Positions 43,457 through 51,384 of a stretch of 64,000 bases of DNA are shown in pieces (within the stretch, counting starts at the first letter, position 1; each line of letters starts with the position of its first letter). The notes beneath the pieces were generated by a model. That model had not been told where the DNA came from. It saw only the letters and a list, made by a program, of their open reading frames with translations, and ran no database searches. Source of the DNA: Jatrophihabitans telluris (lineage in GTDB: Bacteria > Actinomycetota > Actinomycetes > Mycobacteriales > Jatrophihabitantaceae); contig NZ_CP097332.1 of assembly GCF_023516435.1 (NCBI RefSeq), positions 2,604,001 through 2,668,000 on the forward strand, in the 5' to 3' direction. Made by a program: the position numbers and the translations under genes.

Positions 43457-44129
43457 TCACGGTGGAGGTGACGTGCGAGTGAGAATTGCCCGCGTGAAGC
43501 TTTGGGCAATGGCGGCGTAGCCGACGTCGTTGGGGTGGAAGTGGTCTGGTGCTCGTGCGCTGGATGCGAAGTGCAGCGGTACCGGTGTTCTGGGCGTCGG
43601 CGACAATCCTGTTCACTTCGGCTTGCACGCCTCGGGAGCTCGGCACGGTCGCGACAAGGGAGCCGGTTGGCAGGGCCGACATCAACGCCGTGTAGTGATC
43701 GGGTAACTGCGCGCGAAGGTCGTGTTTGATGATGTCGTTGCTGCCGATGAGCACTGTGACCAGATGGGGCGACGCGGCCAGTCCCGCGATCGCGGGGAGC
43801 TGGCGGTCCAGCACATCACCGACTCGGGCTCCGCTGATCGATAGGTTGATCACTCGATAACGGATCCCGTTTTCGACCAGGACCCGCCAAGTCTGCAGAA
43901 CCCAACTCTGATCGATAGAACTGGCGCCGATCCCTTGAGACAGCGAGTCGCCTAGCACGACCCACAGAGGATCCGACGAGGCGAGGGCGTCGAGATTGCG
44001 CGTGTGCCAGGCCGCGGCATAGGGGCCGATCTCGTCTTCGACCAATCCGACGCCGGGCAGCAGCCTGCGGGCAAGCACGATGAAACGGCTAGGTGGGCGG
44101 TCGCTTGGGTTCGAGTACTCAAACGTCAT
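43457..44129 (-). pseudogene. SGNH/GDSL hydrolase, frameshifted
   Basis: From ATG 44129: block I VVLGDSLSQGIGASS with the catalytic Ser, GARVGDVLDRQLPA, and block III IGSNDI. Around 43590 the frame is lost; block V with the catalytic Asp and His (PDHFHPNDVGYAAIAQSF) continues in another frame to TGA 43457-43459. The uncorrected ORF ends in Arg/Pro-rich junk. Without block V the enzyme is inactive. It sits 13 nt after the carbonic anhydrase stop, so it was in that operon. Confidence 0.75.
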
Positions 44130-44142
44130 CTCGGGGCCGACC

Positions 44143-44682
44143 TCACGCGCTGGACAACAGTGTCGGTTCAACCACGGTTGCGACTTGTCCAGTCACCACG
44201 TCGTACACAAGTCCCGATACGTAGAAGTCGCTGCCGCCCGAAATCTGTGACCGGATGACGTCGACGTCGACCTGCACCGACTTGAACGGGTCGGATACGG
44301 CCTTCAGCTCGAGTTGGTGGGCCGGGATCTGGAAGTAGCGGGCTAGCAGTTCGGGGAACGCGGCGAGGTCGGTCATGCCGCAGTCGGTGTGGTGAAGGAT
44401 TACCAGGTTCCAATCGTCTGCCGGCCGTCCATCCGCGTTCGCCTCACCAACTTGGCCCAACAGAGACATGGTGCTTAGCGTGTTCGGCGTCACCCGGCCA
44501 CCGACGTTGCGGATTACAGCGGCTTCGCCGAGAGCCAGGCCAAGGACGTGGCTGGGGTCGACGCGGGGATCTACGCAGCCGATGACCATGAGGTTGCCCC
44601 ACGGATTCATCCGTAACCCCCCGATCGTGCTTCGTGTGGCGAAGGCGCGGTTGCGAGTGACGAGATCAGCTAGGTCAGTCAT
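44143..44682 (-). CDS. beta-carbonic anhydrase (copy A)
   Basis: A 179-aa protein. Zinc-ligand motifs of beta-class enzymes: C36-x-D38-x-R40 in GCVDPR and H98-x-x-C101 in HHTDCG, with the Asp-Arg dyad present. It catalyses CO2/HCO3- interconversion. It lies 16 nt downstream of copy B and is strongly similar to it. The ATG at 44682 begins MTDLADLVTRN, colinear with copy B. The shorter C-terminus than classical beta-CAs suggests the compact clade found in actinobacteria. Confidence 0.85.
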   Translation of the reverse strand: MTDLADLVTRNRAFATRSTIGGLRMNPWGNLMVIGCVDPRVDPSHVLGLALGEAAVIRNVGGRVTPNTLSTMSLLGQVGEANADGRPADDWNLVILHHTDCGMTDLAAFPELLARYFQIPAHQLELKAVSDPFKSVQVDVDVIRSQISGGSDFYVSGLVYDVVTGQVATVVEPTLLSSA

Positions 44683-44698
44683 CGTGACAACCCAGCAC

Positions 44699-45214
44699 TC
44701 ACGGCGCGACGACGGTTTCGAGGCGGCCCGTGGCCACGTCGTAGACCAGCCCGGACACCGTGACGCCGGGGAGGCGAGGATCCGCACGGAGCACTGCGAC
44801 ATCGCCGACGACGGCCGCCTTCGGGTCGCCGACTGCTTTGTCGGGCAGGTGAGTCGCGTTGACATTGAAGTAGGCGGCCAGCAGCTCCGGCTTGTTCTGC
44901 AGCCGGGTGATGCCGCAGTCGGTGTGGTGAAGCACGACGAACTCCCACCCGGGCCCTATATCGCCGCCAGCGGCTTGGGTGACGGCGCGAAGCATTGCCA
45001 GCTCATCGAGCGTGTCGGGGGTGATCCGCCCGCCGACGTTGCGGATGGCGGCGACCTCACCTGGGTCGAGGCCGAGCACGTCGGTCGGGTCGACGCGGGG
45101 ATCGACGCAGCCGATGACGATCGTCTTGAGTGACGGCATGATTCGCAGACTCGGATCGTAATGTTTCGAAGCGAAGCCGGCGTTGCGTTCGGTCCAGTTC
45201 TGACTAGTGCTCAT
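44699..45214 (-). CDS. beta-carbonic anhydrase (copy B)
   Basis: A 171-aa protein with C36-x-D-x-R in GCVDPR, HHTDCG and a shared C-terminus VSGLVYDVATGRLETVV with copy A (VSGLVYDVVTGQVATVV). GAAGGA precedes the ATG. The start overlaps the stop of the upstream SLAC1/TehA gene by 4 bp, so channel and enzyme are translationally coupled. Together they could couple CO2 hydration to bicarbonate or anion flux. Confidence 0.85.
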   Translation of the reverse strand: MSTSQNWTERNAGFASKHYDPSLRIMPSLKTIVIGCVDPRVDPTDVLGLDPGEVAAIRNVGGRITPDTLDELAMLRAVTQAAGGDIGPGWEFVVLHHTDCGITRLQNKPELLAAYFNVNATHLPDKAVGDPKAAVVGDVAVLRADPRLPGVTVSGLVYDVATGRLETVVAP

Positions 45215-46272
45215 GTGGTCCTTCTTCCGCTGGGCGATGCGTTCGCCGTTGTCGGGGAACGGTATTGCGGTGTTGTGTCTCTGATGGTCTCGCTGGTTCC
45301 TATACCGGAGTTGATTTGGTCGGTCGGTGGGGGCAACAGATCGCGGCGAGCAAGTGCGACCACGGTCCTGGCGGTGATGCTGCCGACGAGCAAGCTGATT
45401 GCGGCGAGCACGATGCACTGCCAGGTCTGGTAGCCGACCGGGTGCAGCGCCTCAAGCCATACCAAGGCGGTGCTGGCGACGGCCGCCCAACTGAAGGTGA
45501 ATGCCCATGTGCTCGGCCTGAACGGCAGACGAGCGTAGGCAGGCAGCAGCCGCAACTGAGCGACGACCATCAGCAGCCCGTATCCGCCTAAAAGTTCAGC
45601 GACGCTATCGATATGGGCGCCGTGCAGAGCGAACCAGGCCAGGCTGGCGACGGCCGGTGGCGCGATTTCCACAGCCACGGTCGGAAGCAGCGCGGGTGGC
45701 GGCAGCGGTCTCGTGATCAGGCGGTTTAGAATGATCGATCCGAGGACGAACCAGCAGATGAGACCCGAGCCGAACATGGTCTCCGCGAGCTGCCGCTGAC
45801 CGATCGTGGCGGCGCTGATGGCGGCGAGGAGACCACCAGCGACCGTCGGCAGGAAATACCCAGGATGCAGGTCATCGATGATGAGTGGTCGATAGATCCA
45901 CTGTCCGGTGAGCCATCCACCGAGCGTCACTGTGAGGGCCATACATACATCAACCGCTACGGTTCCCGCAACGTGCGCGTGCGGATAAAGGAACTGGGCT
46001 CCGAGCAACATCGGGGTAATGACAGCCAACGACAAAAAGGGTGCAGCGGCCGGGTCCGTGAGGTCTCGGACGATCGTGGCGTGGTCAGTCCGGGCGTGAG
46101 CGAGGTAAGCGACGAGGACACCGAACCACGCCGCCGCGGTAAGCGTCAGTAACAGCGTGCTGATCACTTCCGGCGTGAGGCCAGCTGCGAACGTAACCTG
46201 CCAAACCTCGCTCAGTCCGGCAAGGCCGAAACCCACGCCGAACATGTTCGGAGGGATCTTCGGACTGCGCAT
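45211..46272 (-). CDS. SLAC1/TehA-family (TDT) anion channel
   Basis: A 353-aa protein with ten predicted TM helices. The N-terminus PPNMFGVGFGLAGLSEVWQV matches the TDT/SLAC1 opening (FGxxxGxxGL), and later helices carry the small-residue pattern of the family. SLAC1-type proteins pass chloride, nitrate or bicarbonate-like anions. A ~40-residue hydrophilic tail follows the last helix and overlaps the carbonic-anhydrase start, an unusual and suggestive coupling. Confidence 0.85.
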   Translation of the reverse strand: MRSPKIPPNMFGVGFGLAGLSEVWQVTFAAGLTPEVISTLLLTLTAAAWFGVLVAYLAHARTDHATIVRDLTDPAAAPFLSLAVITPMLLGAQFLYPHAHVAGTVAVDVCMALTVTLGGWLTGQWIYRPLIIDDLHPGYFLPTVAGGLLAAISAATIGQRQLAETMFGSGLICWFVLGSIILNRLITRPLPPPALLPTVAVEIAPPAVASLAWFALHGAHIDSVAELLGGYGLLMVVAQLRLLPAYARLPFRPSTWAFTFSWAAVASTALVWLEALHPVGYQTWQCIVLAAISLLVGSITARTVVALARRDLLPPPTDQINSGIGTSETIRDTTPQYRSPTTANASPSGRRTT

Positions 46273-46305
46273 CGTCGCTCCTTCGGCCAGTTGGGGGGTG
46301 CGGCG

Positions 46306-47160
46306 TCATGACTCGGCGCTGTTTCGGTCGGCCGCCGCCACATCGGTCTGCCTCGGCGTGTGCTCGGACAGCCAGCGCAGGGCGAATTCCGCCACGTCGT
46401 GCCAGCGGCTGTCAAACACCAGCGCGTGGCCGCGGTCGGGAAAGACGTGGTAGTCGGTCACGGCGGCCGACGCGGAGTACAGACCATGGGCTTGTCGACT
46501 CACGACCTCGGGGACGGTGTGGTCTCGGCCTGCGCCGATGATCAGCAACGGTCCTCGATCACCGGTGGTCGTGTTGACGGCCGTCGCTGATTGCGGGTTC
46601 TTCTTCGCCCCGGTGAGTTCAAACACCGGTAGGCCGGGGCCGGGGATTGCAAATTTGTCGTACAGCTGGCTGGATTCGTCCTTGCTTATGGCGTTGCCGA
46701 AGCCGAAGCGGAACTGTCGCCGGGAAAGGGCCACAGCGCGCTTCTTGTTTCCCGGTCGGCTCAGCACGGGCAGCGCGGAGCGGATCTGGGCGAGCGGGAG
46801 CTTGTCCGCGCCACGGATCGGCGCCGGGCTGATGACAGCGGCCGCGGCCGCGTGACCGCTGGCAAGCAGTTTCTGGGCAATGAGACCGCCGAACGAGTGA
46901 CCAATCACGATCGGCTTATCCGGCAGTGTGGAAATGAATTTCTCGTACCCGATTGTGAGTTCACCGACCCCGAGGCCGGCCATGAGTCCGGGGTTCGCTC
47001 GGGTTTCGGCCGCCGTCACGCTGTCGCCCATCCAGCCGGGGGCGTGCGCGGGATGGCCGCGCTCAGTGAACAGGGTTTGCCAAGGTTGCCAGGCAGTCGC
47101 GTGAATCCAAAGGCCGTGGATGAACACGACCGGTCGCTGTTCAGCGGTGGGCGTAGACAT
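46306..47160 (-). CDS. alpha/beta hydrolase
   Basis: A 284-aa protein: VVFIHGLWIHATAWQPW oxyanion region, elbow GHSFGGLIAQ (Ser at about 95), acid near GAGRDHTVP and catalytic His in PDRGHALVFD. No signal peptide. GGAGGAAAC precedes the ATG at 47160. It is likely in the same minus-strand transcript as the downstream channel/carbonic-anhydrase genes (33 nt gap). Substrate unknown. Confidence 0.85.
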   Translation of the reverse strand: MSTPTAEQRPVVFIHGLWIHATAWQPWQTLFTERGHPAHAPGWMGDSVTAAETRANPGLMAGLGVGELTIGYEKFISTLPDKPIVIGHSFGGLIAQKLLASGHAAAAAVISPAPIRGADKLPLAQIRSALPVLSRPGNKKRAVALSRRQFRFGFGNAISKDESSQLYDKFAIPGPGLPVFELTGAKKNPQSATAVNTTTGDRGPLLIIGAGRDHTVPEVVSRQAHGLYSASAAVTDYHVFPDRGHALVFDSRWHDVAEFALRWLSEHTPRQTDVAAADRNSAES

Positions 47161-47250
47161 TGTTTCCTCCTGCATTAGTAGATCGGGGCTTCGCCCTGGC
47201 GTGCCGCCGGTTCCAGGCGGAACCAGGGCGATGGCAGAACCAATCAGCGG

Positions 47251-47806
47251 TCAGCTCGCCATCGCCGCGGCCGGCATGGGCAACGCCGGTACGACGGTGG
47301 ACAGCAGACCGGTCGTTACGTCGTAGGTATGACCGGGCAGGGTGATCGTGCGGGGCAACCTCGCGCAGGCCAGCACCTTCTCTACGTCGCTGCGCACGGT
47401 CTCGGCCGGGTCGACCACCGCCCCGTTGGATGAGAGCAGTTTCGTCGTCGGACTCCATCAGCTCCATGTATCCCGCGCGGACCTCAGGATCGGCAAGGAA
47501 GCTGCTTCCGCATTGATTGTGGTGGACGATTGTCACTTCAAAGGTCGGTCCGCCGGGTATGAGCTTGCGTTGGAGATAACCGATGTAGGCCATGTCGTCG
47601 AGCGCGGCTTGCGTGACGCGTCCGCCGAGATGGCGGACGACAATCGCGTTGCCCATGGAGAGTTCGAGAAGTGCGAACGGGTCGACTCTCGGGTCGAGGC
47701 AGGAGATGGCGAAGACGGCATGCCGTGGACGGAAATCGGCCTGCTTCCACGCTGGAGTGGTGGCGAAGTGCTTGTTCCGCTGGAGCAGTGCGTCGAGGTC
47801 AGACAT
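47251..47806 (-). pseudogene. third beta-carbonic anhydrase, frameshifted
   Basis: From ATG 47806 the protein has SCLDPRVDP (Cys, Asp, Arg) and HHNQCG, aligned with copies A and B, then near 47445 the frame is lost after GYMELMESDD. The continuation KLLSSNGAVVDPAETVRSDV to GHTYDVTTGLLSTVV lies in another frame and ends at TGA 47251-47253. The catalytic zinc residues are before the break, so a truncated protein could retain some function, but the conserved C-terminal strand is lost. Confidence 0.75.
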
Positions 47807-47898
47807 TGGGAGTTCTCCTTCGGGTGGCGCGAGGTCTCTGCACGATTCGCCGAGTACTGCGCGTCCGGACCCCGGGTCCCGAACGCGCAGCGGCTCGA

Positions 47899-48729
47899 TC
47901 AGCTGTGTTTTGCGGCGGTGACGATGAGACCGGTAACCGCGCACGGATCGGTGACCATGGATAGGTGTGGTGCGTTGACCTTCAGGATGTGCGCTCCCGC
48001 TCGGGTCGCCATCACCTGTTGTTCGGCTGGCGGAATGACCATGTCGCGGGTGCCGATCAGATCCCAGGATGGAATGGTTTTAAAGGCTGGTACACCGGGT
48101 GATGCTTGGGTCAGGGCGGCCGCGGAGAGTGGACGTTGGCCAGCGGCTAGGACGGAGGTGACGCTGGCTGGGGCGCCCGTGGCGAAGATCGCCGGGAAGA
48201 GATTGGGCTTGATGTACAGATCAGTGCCGACGACTTTGCCGGTCGCGTCGGTGAAGTTGACCGCGTTGAAGGTCGTGGCCGGGTTCAGCGCCGAACCGGG
48301 CAGCGCACTGGTGAGTCCGATGACAGTGTCACCCTGGGCAGGGACGTAGGCGTCGATGTACACCAGTGCCTTGACGTTCGGGTTGCCGGTCGCCGCATTG
48401 GTGGTGAGCATTCCACCGTAGGAGTGGGCAACGAGCACAATAGGTCCGGGCACGGTGGCCAGGTAGTCGTGCAGGTATCGGGAATCGTCCACCGGGCCGC
48501 GCAGTTCGTTGGGGGGGACGTCGACTGTGTAGCCGAGTCGCTGCAGCTTTTTGGTGACGGCGTTCCAGCTGGATCCGTCGGCCCATGCCCCGTGCACGAG
48601 CACGATCGTTGGCTTGACTTGAGAAGGCGTGGTACCGGCACTCGCGCTACTGCCTGACGTAAGCGTGGCGGCGGCGACGCCGACAAAAGCGATGAGCGCA
48701 CTTCGAACGATATTTCGTCGGTTGAGCAT
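47899..48729 (-). CDS. secreted alpha/beta hydrolase
   Basis: A 276-aa protein with an N-terminal signal (RRNIVRSALIAFVGVAAATL, cleavage near SASAG). The hydrolase domain has VLVHGAWADGSSWN, elbow AHSYGGML (Ser at about 102), and C-terminal His in NAPHLSMVT. It resembles the salicylate-esterase/EstC-like lineage. An RR pair in the signal could mean Tat export, but the motif is not a clear twin-arginine box. Third member of a run of hydrolases. Confidence 0.85.
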   Translation of the reverse strand: MLNRRNIVRSALIAFVGVAAATLTSGSSASAGTTPSQVKPTIVLVHGAWADGSSWNAVTKKLQRLGYTVDVPPNELRGPVDDSRYLHDYLATVPGPIVLVAHSYGGMLTTNAATGNPNVKALVYIDAYVPAQGDTVIGLTSALPGSALNPATTFNAVNFTDATGKVVGTDLYIKPNLFPAIFATGAPASVTSVLAAGQRPLSAAALTQASPGVPAFKTIPSWDLIGTRDMVIPPAEQQVMATRAGAHILKVNAPHLSMVTDPCAVTGLIVTAAKHS

Positions 48730-48783
48730 GACTTTCCTTTCAGAGGAGTACGTGGATTGGTGCTGCCGTGGGTAGGCCGTCGA

Positions 48784-49614
48784 CTAATTGAGGAAGTCGA
48801 GCAGGGCTTTGTTGACCTGGTCGGAATGGGTCCAGGAGATGGCGTGCGGCCCTCCCTCGATGACGACGAAGGTGAGGTCTTTGGTCAGGGACTTGAGTCG
48901 GTTTCCGGTGAACTGGATGGGCAGCACCCGGTCCTGATCGCCTTGAATCACAAGGATGGGGACGTTGAAGCTCGCCACGTCCGATCGGAAGTCGGTCGCC
49001 CAGGTTTGGATACATTCGACGGCGGCGATCGGGGACCCCTCCAGGGCGATCGTCAGGCTGGCCTGAAACGCCTCGTCTGTGACGAGCGACCCGGCGTAGA
49101 CGTCGATGTTGTAGAAGTTGTCGAGAAAGCCCTTGAGCCAGGATGGGCGGTCAGTGATCGCGGAGGTCTTAAAGCCCTCGAACAGCGACTGCGGCACGCC
49201 ATCCGGGTCATCCGGCGCTGAAACGAAGTACGGCGGGATCGGCGAGACTAGGACCGCCTTGCTGACGCGGGCGGACCCGTATCGGCCGAGGTAGTGGGCA
49301 ACGTCGCCGGATCCCATCGAATGTCCGACCAGGACGGCGTCGTGGATGTCCAGGGCCTCGACCAGGGCGTTGAGGTCCGCAGCGAAGGTGTCGTAGTCGT
49401 AGCCCACTGCAGGTTGGCTTGATCCGCCCCAACCGCGGCGGTCGTAGGTGATCACGCGATAACCCGCGTCCAGCAGGGTCGGCACCTGCTTCTCCCACGC
49501 ATGCCCGTTGAGGGGGTAGCCGTGGCTCAACACGACCGGGGTCCCCGAACCGTGGTCTTCATAGTGCATTTCGATGTCGCCGGAGTTTTCTCGTCCGAGC
49601 TTGACGTATGGCAT
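48784..49614 (-). CDS. alpha/beta hydrolase, non-heme chloroperoxidase-like
   Basis: A 276-aa protein. LSHGYPLNGHAWEKQ, the ITYDRRGWGGSSQP block typical of cofactor-free haloperoxidases, elbow GHSMGSGDVA (Ser at about 99), Asp in IQGDQDRVLP and His in GGPHAISWTH. Such enzymes act as esterases or perhydrolases. ATG at 49614. 49615-49798 upstream has no gene. Confidence 0.88.
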   Translation of the reverse strand: MPYVKLGRENSGDIEMHYEDHGSGTPVVLSHGYPLNGHAWEKQVPTLLDAGYRVITYDRRGWGGSSQPAVGYDYDTFAADLNALVEALDIHDAVLVGHSMGSGDVAHYLGRYGSARVSKAVLVSPIPPYFVSAPDDPDGVPQSLFEGFKTSAITDRPSWLKGFLDNFYNIDVYAGSLVTDEAFQASLTIALEGSPIAAVECIQTWATDFRSDVASFNVPILVIQGDQDRVLPIQFTGNRLKSLTKDLTFVVIEGGPHAISWTHSDQVNKALLDFLN

Positions 49615-49798
49615 GGCGCGGCTCCTCGTGAGTTGGTGGCCGAGCAGTGTCTGCCTCGTGCCTCCGTGTTGGAGAGGCCAACTCTGTGCCTGCGGCTGGT
49701 TGCTGGCATCCCTGGCGACGCCTAGTGCTCCCGCTCAATCCCCTAGGGGGTGCGTAGCTCATGAGCCCGGATGCAACGTCGAAGCTAAGGTCAGCTGG

Positions 49799-51331
49799 TC
49801 AGGTGATGCTGACTTCGTCCCACGCGATCTCGCCAGTACCGTTCGGAATCCCGTGCACTGCGTGGGTGGTGACGTTCCACTGGTTGGTGGTGAACAGCAG
49901 CGGCGCGTACGCCTTGTCGTTCAGCGCTGTGTACACGGCGTGGTAGCTCGCACCGGCGGCCGTTGGGGTTTGTTCCGCTGCTGCCGACGCGATGAGGTTG
50001 TCGAGTTGTTCGTCGCGGACCAGTGAGAACAGTCCGGTTGATGCGTAGGACGCGGCGAGCCCGGGCATGAGCGAGGGGTTGTAGCTTCCTACCTCGGTGG
50101 CGACTGCCTGCAAGGTGCCGGCCTGGGTTGCTTTGACGGCCTGCGGGATGGTGATCAAGTCGATTGTCGCTTTGATTCCGGCCAGTGCCCACTGTTTCTG
50201 GAGGGCTTCGACGATCGGGACCTGGATCGGCGTGTTGAGGGTCGAGATCGTGAACGACAGTCCGCCGAGCTGGCTCACCAGCGACTTTGCTTTGTCGAGG
50301 TCGAAGGTACGATATCCCGGTACTTGCCCCTCCCAGTACAGATCGCCAGGGCCGCCGGGTGACTGCGATACGGTGCCTGCTCCGTGGAAGATGAAGTTGT
50401 TGATCTCGTTTGGGTCGGTTGCGTAGTAGATTGCTTCGCGTGCGGCGAGGCTCGTGAAGGGCAACACGCGGGGATTCAGATTGACCGCTTCGGTCTGGGT
50501 GGCGGGTATCGGCAGGACTGTGAACTGGTCCTTCATCTGCGGCAGGATCGCCGGAGTCGCCAGGTTCATATAGATCTGGGCCTCGTTCGCGCGCAGCGCC
50601 TCGTAGGCTGTGGTGTCGTTAGCTACGGAGCGAAACATCAGTCGTTGAACTTTCGGGTATCCGCTGCGCCAGTACGTCGGGTTGGCTTGCAGGACAAGGG
50701 TGGAACTCAACTGGTCCGACACGACCACGAACGGGCCCGCGCCGATTGGTTTGAGCGCGAACTCCGCGGCGCTGAGTGTGCCCATCGCGGTCGGCGATGC
50801 AATCCAGTTCGGTGCGGCGTCGAGGAACGCGTCGATGATCGCCGGATCGGGACTAGTCAGATGTAGTAGCACGTCTGCGGGGCCGTTCGTCGATACCGAT
50901 GAGACAGCGGCGAAGTTCTGGCTGCAGATACAAGCTGCATCGTGCGCAAGATCGCGTTGGATGTTGAAGGCGACGGCGGTGGCATCGAATGGGGTGCCGT
51001 CGCTGAACTTCACCTCTGCCCGCAGCGCGATGTCGACGGTGAGATCGTCGTCACTCACGGTGTATCCGCTGGCCAGTCCGGGGGTGATGTGGCCGCTGGC
51101 GTCTCGCAGGAACAGCTGTCCGTAGATTGCGTTGAATAGGTCGTGGTTGACGCTGGCTGCCCGGTTGGTCAAAGGATCGAGACCACTCCAGGTGCCGTAG
51201 GTTGAGGCGAGTTCCAGGACCGTGAGTTGGGATTTCGTCGCCGGGGTGTGGGTTGAGCGGGCGCAGCCGGCGGCGGCGGCGAGCAGGAGGCTGAGCATCG
51301 CCAGCGTTGCGATTGACCTTCGTGACTTCAT
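49799..51331 (-). CDS. ABC transporter solute-binding lipoprotein, family 5 (peptide/nickel type)
   Basis: A 510-aa protein. Lipoprotein signal with lipobox AAAAGC (Cys23). The mature domain matches SBP_bac_5: EVKFSDGTPFDATAVAFNIQ and a long C-terminal lobe. It binds oligopeptides or another solute and delivers it to the permeases encoded upstream. It is the last gene in the operon permease-permease-ATPase-binding protein; 53 nt after the ATPase stop. Confidence 0.9.
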   Translation of the reverse strand: MKSRRSIATLAMLSLLLAAAAGCARSTHTPATKSQLTVLELASTYGTWSGLDPLTNRAASVNHDLFNAIYGQLFLRDASGHITPGLASGYTVSDDDLTVDIALRAEVKFSDGTPFDATAVAFNIQRDLAHDAACICSQNFAAVSSVSTNGPADVLLHLTSPDPAIIDAFLDAAPNWIASPTAMGTLSAAEFALKPIGAGPFVVVSDQLSSTLVLQANPTYWRSGYPKVQRLMFRSVANDTTAYEALRANEAQIYMNLATPAILPQMKDQFTVLPIPATQTEAVNLNPRVLPFTSLAAREAIYYATDPNEINNFIFHGAGTVSQSPGGPGDLYWEGQVPGYRTFDLDKAKSLVSQLGGLSFTISTLNTPIQVPIVEALQKQWALAGIKATIDLITIPQAVKATQAGTLQAVATEVGSYNPSLMPGLAASYASTGLFSLVRDEQLDNLIASAAAEQTPTAAGASYHAVYTALNDKAYAPLLFTTNQWNVTTHAVHGIPNGTGEIAWDEVSIT

Positions 51332-51384
51332 TTGTGCTCTCCGTCTTCACTTTGTCTCGGTCTCGGGTTGCGGCGCCGGGCGGG

